Below are positions 23,001 to 34,896 of a stretch of DNA of 64,000 nucleotides, in pieces. This DNA comes from Craterostigma plantagineum. Lineage: Eukaryota > Streptophyta > Magnoliopsida > Lamiales > Linderniaceae. The DNA is taken from NCBI GenBank assembly GCA_027422505.1, contig JAPQWV010000329.1:372001-436000 (forward strand), read 5' to 3'. The position numbers and the translations under genes were made by a program. Under the pieces are notes generated by a model. It had not been told where the DNA came from and did not search any database. It was given only the letters and a program-made list of their open reading frames with translations. Position 1 is the first letter of the stretch, and each line of letters begins with the position of its first letter.

Positions 23001-23935
23001 TACATTGTCTTGGAGTGGAGGTAGTTGATTTAGGTGAAGTAGAGACAAAATTAGCAACGCTGACTCTACAGCCTACGTTGCTAGAACGAATCGGAAATGC
23101 CCAAGAAAAGGACGAATTTTATATAAAGGTGAAAGATGCACTCCCCGATGACTTTGCAATCCAAGAAGACGGAACATTACGATACAAGAATCGACTGTAT
23201 GTGCCCAACGGCGAGGAGTTACGACGAACGATAACGACAGAGGCGCACGCAACAACGTACTCAGTACACCCGGGTGCGACAAAGATGTACCAAGATTTGA
23301 GAATGATATATTGGTGGCCAGGAATGAAGAAGGATATAGCCACGTTCGTAAGTAGATGTATGACGTGCCAGTTGATCAAAGCGGAACATCAGCGACCAGC
23401 TGGAACTCTGCAACCCTTACCAATACCTGAATGGAAATGGGACCATATCACGATGGACTTCGTCGTTGGTTTGCCTAAAACGACGAAAGGCCATGATGCT
23501 ATTTGGGTGATCGTGGATCGCCTAACCAAGTCAGCCCATTTTATTCCTATCAGCTCTACTTTTTCCATGGAACGCTACGCTGAATTATATATTCAGGAAA
23601 TTGTTCGACTCCATGGGACCCCAATTTCTATCGTCTCGGATCGAGATTCGAGATTTCTGTCCAACTTTTGGCAAAGCTTACAAAAAGCGATGGGTACTAA
23701 GCTCTCGTTCAGTACTGCATATCATCCCCAGACCGACGGGCAGTCTGAACGGACAATCCAAACCCTTGAAGATATGTTACGAGCGTGCGTACTAGACTTC
23801 AAGGGGAATTGGAGCAAATACTTGCCGCTAATCGAATTCTCTTACAACAATAGCTTCCATGCTACGATCGGGATGGCGCCGTACGAGGCATTATACGGGC
23901 GCAAGTGTCGGTCTCCTATCACTGGGATGAAATAG
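20039..23935 (+). CDS. Gypsy gag-pol polyprotein, truncated by frameshift
   Basis: 1298 codons from an ATG in good context after the leader. Domains in order: gag capsid, residues about 65-235; zinc knuckle [14 protein letters not shown], 320-333; aspartic protease DSGA, 388-391; reverse transcriptase, about 570-760, with intact FIDD at 723-726; RNase H, Asp in YSDAS about 872; integrase zinc finger H1070, H1077, C1107, C1110; integrase core D1140, D1201, E1237, a D-35-E pair. gag and pol share one frame with no stop between them. The frame ends early at 23935 because one base is missing near 23919, compared with the outer element, so the integrase tail falls into another frame (23905-24504). 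All catalytic residues are kept. The protein would act in cytoplasmic particles and then in nuclear integration. Confidence 0.95.
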   Translation: MPKGRREVGSSSRRAGSESPPNDDRSTIHQLTDLIRRQSDQINDLIHHRSSSEHSPQPDRVELIGERFRKLNPPIFTEATNPAVAEDWIGTIEDMFIYSRVPDNEKVLCAVSLFRENARYWWNTVKVLESPMTMTWERFRELFFNKYFTAHDQEQRMYEFMSLKQGSMPVAEYIRRFEELSRFAPQLVATNSLKVTRFIKGLKPEIYRDLSIAGARQLEFMQVTERALIAEQAESVVVEAQEAKKRREAQQGSGGDKKRQFFGKGPNTQWNRQGQQNWRPRPIQGPINIPNRPQNVAPQCRQCGRYHFGACFGTRQIPQCFRCGKIGHFARACTENLPLVRNPAQPPMRPPPVPARVFTLTNEEAEANPSVVTGTLTIYNVPTSVLIDSGATHSFVSAKYVAKVGISPTSSECNYVVTLPHGDPTHTNQVLRGCVVSIEGRNLSVDLIVIPMNDYDVIFGMDWLSRYGAIIDCNKKVVKFQLPEEEAFIFSGKANKNSIPRISALKAQRLLRSGCESYLVYAVKAEELPQPELKDVPVVNEYADVFPDDLPGLPPDREIQFTIDLIPGSAPISKAPYRLAPNELKELKEQLEDLLSKGFIQPSFSPWGAPVLFVRKKDGSMRLCIDYRELNKITIKNKYPLPRIDDLFDQLQGASVFSKIDLRSGYHQLKIREADVPKTAFSTRYGHYEFLVMPFGLTNAPAAFMDLMNRVFKDYLDRFVIVFIDDILIYSKTRDEHESHLRTVLGILREKQLYAKFKKCEFWLEQVAFLGHVISGSGISVDPSKIEAVNNWPRPTTPTEVRSFLGLAGYYRKFIADFSSIASTLTNLTRKNIPFKWSEACEQSFQELKKRLTSAPILTIPSGTGGFSVYSDASKNGLGCVLMQNGKVIAYASRQLKEYEKNYPTHDLELAAVVFALKIWRHYLYGERCEIFTDHKSLKYFFTQKELNMRQRRWLELVKDYDCVINYHPGKANVVADALSRKAVNTELHCLGVEVVDLGEVETKLATLTLQPTLLERIGNAQEKDEFYIKVKDALPDDFAIQEDGTLRYKNRLYVPNGEELRRTITTEAHATTYSVHPGATKMYQDLRMIYWWPGMKKDIATFVSRCMTCQLIKAEHQRPAGTLQPLPIPEWKWDHITMDFVVGLPKTTKGHDAIWVIVDRLTKSAHFIPISSTFSMERYAELYIQEIVRLHGTPISIVSDRDSRFLSNFWQSLQKAMGTKLSFSTAYHPQTDGQSERTIQTLEDMLRACVLDFKGNWSKYLPLIEFSYNNSFHATIGMAPYEALYGRKCRSPITGMK

Positions 23936-24504
23936 GCGAACAAGCATTACTGGGACCAGATATGATTCGGGAGACGACAGAGGCCGTGACGAAAATTCGA
24001 GAACGAATGCGGACAGCTCAGAGTCGACAGAAGAGTTACGCTGATCATCGACGACGACCTTTGGAATTTGCGGAAGATGACCAAGTATTTTTGAAGATCT
24101 CCCCGATGAAAGGCGTGAAGCGCTTCGGACGAAAAGGCAAACTAAGTCCAAGATACATAGGCCCGTTCAAAATAGTCAAACGAGTCGGCGAGGTTGCGTA
24201 TCAGTTAGAATTGCCGACTTCCCTGTCGCAAGTTCACAACGTATTTCACGTATCGACATTACGAAAATACGTCGCGGACCCGAGTCATGTAATCCAGAAT
24301 GAACTTCTTTATCGACAACTCAAGCCTGACTTGAGTTACGAAGAAAAACCCGTAGAGATTTTGATGTACGAGTCGAAACGACTACGGAATAAGACTATTC
24401 CGTTAGTTAAAGTATTGTGGCGTAATCAATCAGTTGAGGAAGCCACTTGGGAACGTGAGGATGATATGAGAGTTCGTTATCCCGAATTATTCCAGTTGGC
24501 GTAA
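23905..24504 (+). CDS. Integrase C-terminus with chromodomain-like tail (inner element)
   Basis: Continuation of the polyprotein in the +1 frame, about 195 codons of real homology beginning at [14 protein letters not shown]. It contains the basic [11 protein letters not shown] region and the chromodomain-like end [14 protein letters not shown]...EEATWERED, finishing ELFQLA. The GTG at 23905 is not a true start; the joined reading frame would enter from 20039. Only a single-base difference separates the two parts. Either the element is inactive for integration, or the base was lost in sequencing. Confidence 0.93.
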   Translation: MSVSYHWDEIGEQALLGPDMIRETTEAVTKIRERMRTAQSRQKSYADHRRRPLEFAEDDQVFLKISPMKGVKRFGRKGKLSPRYIGPFKIVKRVGEVAYQLELPTSLSQVHNVFHVSTLRKYVADPSHVIQNELLYRQLKPDLSYEEKPVEILMYESKRLRNKTIPLVKVLWRNQSVEEATWEREDDMRVRYPELFQLA

Positions 24505-24524
24505 TTTCGGGACGAAATTCTTTT

Positions 24525-24536
24525 AAGGGGGGAGGA
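24525..24536 (+). promoter_or_regulatory. Polypurine tract of inner element
   Basis: AAGGGGGGAGGA directly before the 3' LTR, 20 bp after the integrase stop codon. Confidence 0.93.
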
Positions 24537-27072
24537 TGTAATACCCGTAAATTTTTAATACGGGATTTTGTTGTAACTAATTATGTTATTTTGTGAATTA
24601 GAATTTTGTGGGCTTAAGTTGTGAAAAAAAAAATAATAATAGAGGTACTTAAAATATTAGGACTATAGATAGAATAATAATATAGGGCTTATGTTAATGG
24701 GCTATGATTAATACATAAGTTTCGACCCAACTTTTCAAAAGAAAAAGTTTTAGCAAATTTATAACATTACTTAAGCTATAAGGAAGTTTCGTTATGTCAA
24801 ATCCTACACAAAAATCGACATTTGTAATACTTATCCCAATACATAGTTTATATCAATACCAACCTAAGAAAACCCTTATGTGAGGAAAGGAGAAACACGA
24901 AAGGAGAAGCAGTGAAGAAATCGAATTTCAACAAGTCTAAGACACTTGATAATTTAAGGTATACTACGGTCTTTGAACTAAATATGTATATTTAATTTCG
25001 TCTTCAATGTATATGTATCTATAATTACGTGATTACATGAGATTTATAACAAGGTTCGAAGCTTACTATGCTAGGAAACTTACAAACTCGATTCATAACC
25101 ATGAGGATTAAGTGGGGAGTTATGAGTTTGATTTTATGTCCGATACATGTAATATACCCCAAGAGGAATCGAAGTTTTAAGGTGTATTAGTTTCTGAGAT
25201 TAGTGTAATTTTGGAAGAGGATTTTAATGGTAAGGTTTTAGGGTTTTCTGGAAGAATCAAGGCTTGTTATTAGGAAGACATCGAGACTAGCATCAGAAAG
25301 TCGAGAGAATAACTGTCGAATAAGTAGATGTCGAGAGGTAAATGAGAAGATGTCGAGCTGCCTAGCAAATAAAAGTCGAGACATGTCTATGTAATAAGAA
25401 ATCTCGATATCTGATGATTCTCGACATTTGTTGTATAAAAGAATTCGACATTTTGTATGTCTCGATATTTTAAGCTCGATATTTTTAGGTGCCTCGACAT
25501 CTTAAGCTCGACAAAGTTCAATAAGCTTATGATAACTAATTTCGATATGTGGGTTGTCTAACTAGGACTATTGGTGAATTGTCTAACTAGGACTATTAGT
25601 GACTCTTGTATATAAAATATTAAAGATAGGATGAATTTCGATAAGGCTTCATGAAGATTAGATGTCGATTTATGCTTGTTTTCAATATATATGTCGAGAT
25701 ATAATTGTATAGAAACTAGAAAAGATCTCGAGACTATTACCAAGAGGTTTCCGAATTTAATATAGTTAGAAGTCGAATATACAGTAGAAAGGTTTCGAAA
25801 CATGTTAGTATCGACATTAATAAAGATGTCGACATTATTTAAAAATCTCGGCATTACCATGTTAGCTAGGATCTCGACATCTATGTCTCGACATTTCCAA
25901 GGTTTCGACATTGTATATTATTTAATATATTTTCGGTATTTTAGGGTTTTGTTATATTTTAGGGTTTTCAATATTTTAAGATTTATTTATTTTTAAGAAT
26001 TTCATTATTTTTAGGTTTTCATAAATTTTAGGGTTTTCGAGAATTAGCACATATACTAATAATATTTATTTATTTAGAGGTTCGACATTTACGGATTCCA
26101 CCAGATCTCTTGACTGACAATAGCGGAGGGCAGGTAGGTGGATTATCCATCTACGATACGTAAACACAAATGTGAATTCATGTGTTTCCATGAGACTCTG
26201 TGATTTAAGTGACTTATGTGATTTACGTGTTTTACGTATGGTTTATGTGACATCACGTTTCATGTGTATCACGTATATGCATGACATCGCACGACATGGT
26301 GAGGGATAATGACCACATTAGTGGTGACACCTTAAGACTTAAGGTGTCGATTGAGCGGGGTAGTGTGTGCCGATTTTGGCAGTCAGACTCGTAGCGGAGT
26401 TGAGGTTGGACTCGCGGGGCACTTGACGGGAGACAGACGTGAGCGATCTGTCTACTCGGGCGTGAGCGACCCGAGGTGCAAACCGTCGGATGAGTTCTGT
26501 AGCGGAAGGGGCGACCTGATAGGAGGACGTTGACGTGATCGATCAGCGCACTATCGGCGTGGGCACCGCTAGTCTGGCGTTAGCGACCAGACGATATATT
26601 TTATTTTATTGCGCGCGAGGTGCCGAGTCCAGCCTAGGGCCCTGATATTGAGATACGAAAAAAAAAATGAGGGAAACGAGAGTGCATTATATCATGGTGA
26701 GAACTGGGAATGGGGAATGAGCGCACGCTGCATTGCATTTTATTCACCTACTGGGCAAATCGCTCAGTGTTTACGTGTTGTAGGTACTGAGTCTGACGCT
26801 GATGCGCGTCAAGACTGAGGCGGCTGGTGGCGGTGCTCCACGGACTTTTGAGGGCGAGGCGGTACATGGATGAAGACCTGTGGAGCGGCGATAGGGTTTT
26901 TGATCTTTTGATATTTTGGGGCTTCGGCCCATTGTACAGATACTATTATGTAAAATAATATTTTGTTGTATTATAATATCTTTTAGGAAAAAGTTTTAAT
27001 TAGACGGGCCTTCCGCAGCTTACGTTGCGGAAATCCGCCAATAATTCTAATTAGAAAAGTAGGGTCGCCACA
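24537..27072 (+). mobile_element. 3' LTR of inner gypsy element
   Basis: 2536 bp, same ends and internal motifs as 17342-19879. Differences I saw include the G/C change at about 25735, one base fewer in GTCGAA(A)TATAC near 25775 and in GCGG(G)AGGG near 26126, and G to A in the hairpin near 27017. Confidence 0.96.
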
Positions 27073-27077
27073 GTTAG
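27073..27077. repeat. Target-site duplication GTTAG (right) of inner gypsy element
   Basis: Matches 17337-17341 exactly. Confidence 0.97.
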
Positions 27078-27246
27078 CTGATTGTCCACCAGCATTTTGC
27101 TGTTGGATCAGCTGCTGGATTTGGGCCGACTGTTGCCAGATCAATTCGGTTAGTTGCAGGATGGTAGCATCCCGGCTATCAGGGGGATTATTGGTATCTC
27201 TACCCTGATCAGATTCCCTGCTTCCTTCACCCCTAAGTCTAACCAT
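27078..27246 (-). pseudogene. gag N-terminus of outer element, cut by insertion
   Basis: About 56 codons starting ATG at 27246 (MVRLRGEGSRESDQGR), rich in Gln with the helical run QLTELIWQQSAQIQQLI. The frame runs into the inner element at 27077 and continues on the far side at 17341. A TTG 18 bases further upstream is also open, but the ATG is the better start. The leader from 27247 to 27384 is untranslated. Confidence 0.9.
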
Positions 27247-27384
27247 TTTCACCCATCCTGACAATTCCTAAGGCCAATAAATCAAACCATACAAGCAATT
27301 CACATAACATGGTACTTACAAGCAAGGCCGCTTCCGCGCTTTTGAGTGTGTGTGTATGGACAGTCTACAGGACCTGTGACCGAA

Positions 27385-27396
27385 GCTCTGATACCA
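27385..27396 (-). promoter_or_regulatory. Primer-binding site of outer element (initiator Met tRNA)
   Basis: On the minus strand TGGTATCAGAGC, three bases after the 5' LTR end at 27400. Confidence 0.93.
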
Positions 27397-27399
27397 CTC

Positions 27400-30251
27400 T
27401 GTCAGGACCCGTCGTCCCACTCTCGTATTCCGTTCTAATATTAAATATCTAATGCTTTGATATAGAGCAATAGTGTAAAAATGCGAATAAAATTTTCATC
27501 TTAAACTTTGCGTGCGGAATTACTATACACATGTCAAAAGAATGTTCGTAACTCATCTACATTCCATCGTATCTCTAACCACACGATATACAAGTGTGTG
27601 TGTGTGTGTGTGCAGCCAAAAGCTCCCTATGCGCCCGGCCGTCACAGGTCGTCATCCATACACACACTCCCACCTCAAAAGCAGCCGGATAGCTTCAAAA
27701 GATCGGCCTCGCGTAAAGGTCGGATCACGTACCGTGATCGTCAGTACCTACAATACGTAACATAAAGAATGAGCCACCGAGGCTCAGTAAGCAGAAATCA
27801 TGCATGTATGCACGTGTCCTAACGATCGACAATCCACGTCGTCGTTTTCTAATGCTCATACTCTCCTCCTCTTTTTCTTGTCCTTTTTCCTGACTCATAC
27901 TTATTTTCTTATACTCTTACTTCGTACGGGCCCTCGGCTTTCTATCCCACTATGCGCCATTTCATAGAGATCTCATATGTGGAGGTTCTCACACTAGAAG
28001 GTCACCCGAAGGAATCTTCCCTTACTCAATGTGGCCTCCACGCGGACGCTTCTCACTGGTAGCCAACACCGAGGCCACTAACCGCGGAGGTCACCCGAAG
28101 GAATCTTCCCTCCCGGTTAGTGCTTTACGCACTAGAAGGTCACCCGCAGGAATCTTCCCTTACTCAGTGCGTGCCCCGGGCCGCATCCTCCAGGTTGCAT
28201 CTCCCGCATACGGGGTATTCCCCCAGCCTCTTATACAGGCCTTATGGCTTCTTTTGCCATGGTCGCATAAGGGTAGCCGTGACTCTTCATTGAGTCGACA
28301 CAAACGCCAATATCGGCGAGTATACATCGCACGCAGGCGATCTTATGCAGCTCTTACCTCGCGTCCTACTTACTACTTGTGCGTGCAAGTGCTCATGACA
28401 TGCTCATGTGAATATGCAGATCATGCTTATCATAATAAAATAATCTTATCTTAACATGCACGTTTCACGTAAAATACACGAGCACGTGAATTCACATCAT
28501 CGGACGCAGGCAAGTTACGTAATGTAGTTGAAATTTCTACTTACCTGGAGTCCGTAGACTGGTTCGGCGAAATTCCTAATTTTCAACCTTAATCATAAAA
28601 TTATTATGTCAGTACATTTTCTAAAATATTGGTTATCTATGTACTTGAAAAGTGTTGAAATATTTTCCTTAATGTTGTATGTAAAGATCTCGGTATGTGT
28701 TTTCGAGGTTACCTATAATATACCAATGTCGAGATATAACTAAATATCATACTTAAGATGTCGAGAGGTGAACATGACAAAATGTCGACATTAAGAGGAT
28801 GAATGTCGAGGTGCATGAAGATTTCGATATAAGTATTATGTTAGGTCTCGACATTGTTATCGAGATTGCCCTCGAGATTTGTTAGAAATCTCGACATAGC
28901 TTATAAATGGGATCTCGACATTTTTCCTGACTTCGACATCTTACCATGGCATCTCGACTTTTTACTCAGCATATTGGCTCGACATCCTATCTGTCATTTC
29001 GACATTCACTAACATCCCGACTTTTTAGTAAATATCGATAGTGTGTTTCGACATTTGTCTTTTTAGCATGGTTTCGACATTTGAGACAATAAATGTCGAC
29101 ATGAGTTTAACGTGGCTCTCGACATTTTTCTTAATATCGTTTCGACGTTTATCTCGACTTCTTTGAACCCGACATTTTATCCAGGTACAGATCTCGACAT
29201 TTTGGAGCATAAGATGTCGACATGAGATTCACCTCGACTTTAAATTCGACATTTATCTCGTCATTTTTGTTTCTTTTATCTCGATATGTTGACCCGACAT
29301 CCTACCATTTCGATATTTACTAGCATCTCGACATTTACTTCGACTTTTAACTCGACATTCCATCATTAGACATCTCGACATTATATAAATCTTGATCGGA
29401 TAAGTCGACTTCTTATCTATCATTCGACATTATATTCCGACTTTTGAATTAGAAAATGTCGACATGCATTTCTCATGAGCCTCGACATTTTATCATCTTC
29501 TTCACCCCATCGAAACCCGATTCTTAACTTATTCTTTCTAGAATTGTAAGCTCTAAACCTCTCCTCTTCCTTTAGCACATTTAACACGAATTTATGGCTC
29601 CCTCGTCTCGGAAATCTTCTAACCCTAAACATGTTTAACTAACTAATCTTGGTACAAGATGTCGAATTAATTTAGAAAGTTAGCTTTACTTACCAATTTC
29701 GATCTTCAACTTCTTGGAGTGCTTTTGGTTCGAAAACTCGTCTCGGCTTCCTCCTTCTCTTCTTTTTGAGCTTTCGTTTGTTGTTAGGTATAGTTATGGG
29801 GTTTTGAAGAATTTAGCTAGATATTTTTCTTGAAATTTTCGTTAGATGGGGCATGGTGGCGTGGGTTTTCCCTTGAATTAGGGAACTTTGCCTCCCATTT
29901 TGGTCTCTTTCATGTATTGGGCCTAGTTCCATTCTTAGCCCACTTAGAATTTCTTATTAATAAATTCATGGTCCAAAGTAACTTCCTAGCCCAATATAAA
30001 ATTCTAGCAAACTGTTATTTGGCTATCATTTAGTTTTCCCTTCTTTACTACTTTCGAAAATCCCTCTCATGAACTCGGGTCATCGTGGGCACATATTATT
30101 GTCATGTATTTGCACGAAATTCACGTAGCACGTAAGAACGAAAATCGTGAGATCACGTAAATGTAAATCATGTATGCAATAAACACTTATAACTTAGTTC
30201 ACAGTCATAATTTTATTGGGCGACCTAACTTGCGGGGTCCGGGGTCCTACA
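27400..30251 (-). mobile_element. 5' LTR of outer gypsy element
   Basis: 2852 bp, partner of 10161-13028. The (GT)n run is shorter here (about 27594-27612) and 12 bp are absent near 28558 relative to the other LTR. The TCTCGACAT motif field is at about 28728-29485. Confidence 0.95.
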
Positions 30252-30256
30252 CAAGA
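30252..30256. repeat. Target-site duplication CAAGA (right) of outer gypsy element
   Basis: Identical to 10156-10160. Confidence 0.95.
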
Positions 30257-30291
30257 CCAAGATGACAGGCGCTAAATTGCAAATTGAATAT

Positions 30292-30303
30292 AAAGGGAGA
30301 GAT
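30292..30303 (+). promoter_or_regulatory. Polypurine tract of old plus-strand copia element
   Basis: AAAGGGAGAGAT directly before an LTR start TGTTAGGATT. The gypsy insertion point is 35 bp upstream. Confidence 0.8.
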
Positions 30304-30621
30304 TGTTAGGATTATTTTTATTGTATTCAATTAAATTAGGTTATCTTAATCTTGTAATTAATTTGAGTGAACGGGGCTTTAATGGTTTAGAGCCCACTGA
30401 TCTTATTCTTGTAATGGACTTACAAGGGCCCAAGTATTATATACCAATTTGTGTTATAAATACTAAAACCCTAACACATAGTTGGTGTGTCTTATGAGTT
30501 AAAATTATAGAGAGAGAATTTTGTGAAGCCCTAACCTTCAAACACACACATGCACCCCACGTTGAATAATCGTGGTTAAATCATTTTTTATTAGATTGTT
30601 TGGATAGAATAGGGACCAACA
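30304..30621 (+). mobile_element. Ty1/copia 3' LTR (old plus-strand element)
   Basis: About 318 bp, from TGTTAGGATTATTTT to AGGGACCAACA, with a TATA box TATAAATA near 30455. The end is inferred from the near-palindromic TGTT/AACA termini. The internal region of this element lies left of the gypsy nest; the gag remnant at 4822-5945 and the polypurine repeat at 9785-10020 are in the right orientation to belong to it. Confidence 0.7.
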
Positions 30622-31679
30622 CTCATCGAAAAAGATTTTCGCTGAATAATGCTTGGGAAAATTTCCTACTACAATCACTCTTAGTGACGGCGACTTTAGT
30701 GCTGACTTCGTATTTTGACCGAGAGAAATCATCGCGCAGAGTTTTCGATCAAGAAATTAATCTGATCGAAAATCTAGCGAGAAAAGTTGAAATGGTACAA
30801 ATGATCGAATTGACACTGCGAATTAACACTGGTACAAGCAAAAACAACGAATTAGACAATCAAATTGCAGGTATTTGCTCGAAATCAACTACTGATTACG
30901 CACGAAAAAACAGGTAAACACATCATGAAGCAAAATATATCGAATTTGGTCGAAATCAGAACATGTTATAAGTGTTCTTTTCATGAACAATGACTCTCCA
31001 AATTAATCAATTCCGCTAAATCGAAGTTCTAATTGCTACTGATCTAATCGTAAACGATTTCTATCACTTAGGCGACACAGAAACATCAAATTCAAGTCAA
31101 ATAAGCACAAAATTAAGGTTATCAGATCGAATTCGTTTACGCGCTAAAATGGTTCTTTGCACGGAACAATTTCATAAATAAAATACGATCCGATTGCTAA
31201 CAATTTCGATTCAAAACAGAACGAATATACTCTTGCACAGATTAAGGATCACTACGACATATTTGGTAATTGTATTTCTGCTAGAACTTACTTATATATG
31301 GAATGTGATTATGACTATATCCTTGAATGTGCTAAATCCAAATATATCAAAGTGATCCTTACTCTAGTTAACACAATCACAGCATATTAAGGACTAATAG
31401 CATGATATTTTCCACAAATATTTCAAGATCACAGTCAGTCATCATTCCATTTATGCATAAACTTTCCAAATATACTTTACAGTCATATCATGACGGTGGA
31501 ATCAATGATCACAGTGGTATCACATAAGTCATTTTGCAATGGAATCACAATGTCAAGATGCAGTTCACTCAAATATAAGCACATCATACGTACAGTTCCA
31601 ATTGCTAAATTTGTAGTGCCTATCTCATCTTAAGTACATGGAACGATCAAAACTCAAATACAGTGCCAGACCAAAAAGG
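30622..31679. other. AT-rich DNA without recognised gene
   Basis: Rich in TCGAAAT and ATCGAATT words like the Sirevirus spacer at 44.4-46 kb, so possibly more copia non-coding DNA. The short open frame at 30600-30917 has no recognisable domain and overlaps the LTR end. Confidence 0.4.
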
Positions 31680-32068
31680 TCAACGGGTGTTCATCGCCTT
31701 GCGCCTGGATTCCTCACGTTCGATAGTGGCTATGACTGTGCTCAAGGAAGGTAGCTTCGAATCGACCAATATCTGGGTGCGTACTTGTTCGTAACTTGGG
31801 TCTAGTCCCGCTAGGAGCTTGTATATCCGGTCCTGCTCTTTTCGTTGTTTGATCATCTCGATTTCAGTCACCTCTAGTATTGGGTGAAGGTCTGGGTTCC
31901 CGTTTTCTGCAATTGAGCAATATCTTGTTTAAGTTGAAAAATATGGGCTTGATTATTACCACGATGAAATAGGCTTTCGACCGCTTTCACATCCCCTGGA
32001 AGGTTTCGGATGTTAGGAACAGTTTGGCTAGGTGCGGCTCCTTGGAGTTGATTATCCAAGTCATTACT
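31680..32068 (-). pseudogene. Copia gag fragment
   Basis: Two minus-strand frames, 32059-31874 and 31871-31680, join across a frameshift. The first has NNQAHIFQLKQDIAQLQ and TFTQY, the second IYKLLAGLDPSYEQVRTQIL and IEREESRRKAM. These match the central and C-terminal parts of the helical gag domain (UBN2/retrotran_gag type) of plant Ty1/copia elements, spaced as expected. Neither the N-terminus nor the zinc knuckle is present. It is a scrap of a third copia element. Confidence 0.75.
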
Positions 32069-32349
32069 TGGTTGTCATCATATCCCACGAGTCAAAATCC
32101 TTATGGGGTCGCTTTTTTATCGCCGAAAACGTATCCCCACTTGCCCTTTCCTTCAAGTGGCATCTACAAGGATCTCACCCAATCAACACAGTTGAGGTCG
32201 TTGAGTGTCATTATAGTTAGTTTGGAGTGGTTGTACCCGTCGTATTTTGAGTCGGCTATTGCCGTTTCGAAGGACTACAATCTTTTGTGTGTTGAGATAT
32301 GTGATTTCTAGTCACTGCTCTGCTACCCTATTGTTTCTTTATCACACTT

Positions 32350-32518
32350 AAATGGGATATGGACTGAACAAAAATTCGAGCTGAGATCACATATGGGGTT
32401 GCCCCTTTTGGGAGATAGCTCAGATATCGAGATCAGTGAAAGGTCGTTATGTCAATTTTCCCAAGGATTCCATGGGATACCTATTTTACTTCCACGAAGA
32501 TCATCGGTTCGTTGTAAC
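32350..32518 (+). pseudogene. Copia integrase/pol fragment
   Basis: Plus-strand remnant reading IWGCPFWE, then SVKGRYVNFPKDSMGYLFYF and HEDHRFVVT, the segment after the copia integrase core (compare MGYQFYFHDDQRIVVAF on the minus strand at 36270). One frameshift lies near 32390. It stops abruptly at 32518 where the LTR of the next element starts, so that LTR inserted into it. Confidence 0.7.
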
Positions 32519-34395
32519 TATTGGGTTACCCGGTTTCTCCCTGAGATGCCACGTCCCCGGGTACGGTACGGAACAAAAAAATTTTGGGTTCCCCCATTGC
32601 CGTCGTTGCTCGGATCAGAACAGTAATACATAGACACGTAATAGGACGGGTCAAACCCGTAGAGAATTACCAGTTGAAGCGAGTGGCAGCTTCTCGTCCT
32701 TTTCTTCAAGACTTCGTTGACGGTGGTGGATGGCACTAGATCGTCATGCCGATCTCGTAGTGTACCACGAAATCACTTCTCTGAAGATGACTAGAGAGAA
32801 CCGAGCCGTCGCGTGGGAGAAACGTGTGTGCGTTCGGTTTGCCTTATGTTGATTTCGAAAATCATTTCTTCTCATCTTATCGAGCATGAAATTTAGCCTA
32901 TTTAAAGGCTTAGATTTCGATTGCTAAGTCCCTAAAGTGTGAGAGATTTTTGCCAAATCTTACTCTCGTTTGAATTCCAAATCCAACAAGAAAACTTGCT
33001 ATTATTAGAAAACCAACTTGAATACCAAGTCAAACAAAGTATATTTAAATATGGTATAAAATTCAAAACTTAATCCTAGAATAATTTCGTAATTTCAATA
33101 AATAATATTCCAAATATTTTATTCCATATTTATATCAAATATGCAAATTCCGAAAATACCCTCAAAGGCAAATTTCGAAATTAGCTTAAGGTGAAATCCA
33201 ATTTTATCCTCAAGCCCATTAAGTACTTGGCCAAGCCCAAGTCTTAAAGTTAGTTTCATAAGAAGTCCAACTTCGATCCAATAAATGGCCCGAGGCACAT
33301 TAAGGCGTGGTCCAACGACCCAAGGCCTGTTAAGGCCCAAAACACTCTCTCTCCTTATCAGTACACTTGGATGATCCTTTTTAAGCCCGACACTCTAGGT
33401 TCGACTCAATCGGCAAGGGAGGAATCCAAGAGTCCGGTAGTTACTAGCCAATCCCGCAGTACCGGACCGTAACCCGATTCGAGTGCGAATTTCGACCCAG
33501 TCTTTATTCCAGAACCTCACTATAGATAATAGTGTTACGTATAAACCCTTCAACTGTTTCTCAATCGAGTGAGAGCCATGGTCTATGTCAACTCACTAAA
33601 CTCGACTCTATGACAAAACGGAGACGAGTTAAATTACCAAACTACCCTCCATGTCTAACATGAGTTAGTTGAATACCTTGGCCAAGGATTTCGTAATTTT
33701 CTGTCGCCGTCCTTATAGGACACTCATCTTGATTACTTGCGAGACTGTGAATCCGTACTCGATGATCTATGCCCGGCAATCAAAAATTGTTATCAAGGCC
33801 CATCTGGCCCACTAACCCACGGAACAACAAATCTAGTTGAAGGGAACCAGTGACAGTTGAGACTTCAAAGTCAACTCCGTCAAAGCCCCTTTCGGTCTAG
33901 GTTCACGTAGACTACTATATTGTTGTCGTCGGTCATTGACGCTACTTGAGTAATAAGCCATGTTCGACCGTATGACCCGTGAGCCAGTGTCCATGAAACG
34001 ATTTAATCCCTTGATTCGATTCGTATCACAACTCACAACCTCCGCTTCCAAGCAGGATATTTGCACATGATAGGTCGTCGACAAATAAGTCGTGATCCGT
34101 TATCCAGCACCCAACTGGAACCTCGGGCTTACGGACTTTTAATGTTCGAGGTTAAGAGTCCACTTGTGCATTCCTCTCTCGTGCCACCGAGAATAGTGAC
34201 TCAACTCGATACATTTGGATTTGTTCATTTATTGCTTTACCGGATGCTAAGCAAAGAACTCTTATATCCAATCAACGAACAATGCCTTTCATTATACACA
34301 CTAAAATGTCTTTCAACACAAATGGTCGAATGATAAATAATCTAATGTCCTATACAATCTTATCCTCATATAGCATTGAAGGTATATTCCTAACA
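32519..34395 (-). mobile_element. 3' LTR of minus-strand Ty1/copia element
   Basis: About 1877 bp. It starts TGTTAGGAATATACC at 34395 (minus strand), right after a polypurine tract, and ends GGTAACCCAATA at 32519, where CA would be expected; the homologous LTR at 3408-4171 ends in CA, so the terminal C has mutated. A TATA-like TTTAAATA lies near 32900. Part of it is homologous to 3408-4171. Confidence 0.85.
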
Positions 34396-34412
34396 ATCTC
34401 CCACTTGCACTC
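34396..34412 (-). promoter_or_regulatory. Polypurine tract of copia element
   Basis: Minus strand GAGTGCAAGTGGGAGAT directly before the LTR. Confidence 0.8.
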
Positions 34413-34896
34413 AATGCCATGCGCTGTAGTATCTAATACCCATCTTTTCGAGACGTCTAGCTAGCACTGCCTGTGATAGAGGCCTGGTGAACGGGTCGCC
34501 CATGTTTTCTGCAGTTGCAATCTTCTGCACGGCTATGTAGCCTTTCTCAATGAATCCACGTAACACGTGGTACTTTCTTTCTATATATTTAGACCTGCTG
34601 TGAGATCTCAGTTCTTTCGCCAGAGCAATAGCGCTAGTATTGTCACACCACAATGGTAATGGCCTATATGCTGCAGAATGGACACCAAGTTCTTCAAAGA
34701 AATTTCTCATCCAAACACCTTCCATAGCGGACGTTGAGGCTGCTATATGCTCTGCTTCGCAGGTGGAATCCGCAGTAGTGCTCTGTTTGGAACTTTTCCA
34801 AGACACTGCTCCACTGTTGAGCGTAAAGATGAATACTGAAGTGGATTTTCGGTCGACCACGTCAGACTGGAAATCCGAATCTTTATAGCCTTCCAC
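34411..34896 (-). pseudogene. Copia RNase H domain
   Basis: 161 codons. It opens with YKDSDFQSD and RKSTSVFIF, continues with ADSTCEAEHIAAS and LWCDNTSAIALAKE, and ends just before the polypurine tract, as expected for the C-terminus of a copia polyprotein. The RNase H removes the RNA strand of the replication hybrid. A stop or frame break at 34897-34973 separates it from the reverse transcriptase. Only this upstream-most part of the element lies outside the tandem duplication. Confidence 0.9.

Larger units (their letters stand above)
17342..27072 (+). mobile_element. Inner Ty3/gypsy (chromovirus-type) element, nearly intact
   Basis: A 9.73-kb full-length element: 5' LTR 17342-19879, primer-binding site, gag-pol 20039-24504, polypurine tract, 3' LTR 24537-27072, GTTAG duplications on both sides. 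It is related to the outer element (same protein order, same primer tRNA) but the LTR ends differ (TGTAATACCC...GTCGCCACA). The two LTRs differ by only about five substitutions and two one-base indels that I could find, so the insertion is recent and younger than the outer one. Confidence 0.96.
10161..30251 (-). mobile_element. Outer Ty3/gypsy (chromovirus-type) element, interrupted
   Basis: A complete but defective element in minus orientation: 5' LTR 27400-30251, primer-binding site, gag-pol, polypurine tract, 3' LTR 10161-13028, bounded by CAAGA duplications. A younger gypsy element occupies 17342-27072. Without it the element is about 10.4 kb. The domain order protease, RT, RNase H, integrase, chromodomain-like tail is Ty3/gypsy; the Tekay/Del clade is my best guess from the long LTRs and integrase tail. 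LTRs differ by a few substitutions and small indels, one of them a 12-bp gap near 11330 versus 28558. Confidence 0.93.

Noticed and set aside
30600..30917. 105-codon plus-strand frame as a host exon
   Set aside because: It starts inside the copia LTR, and its composition matches the surrounding AT-rich retroelement spacer.
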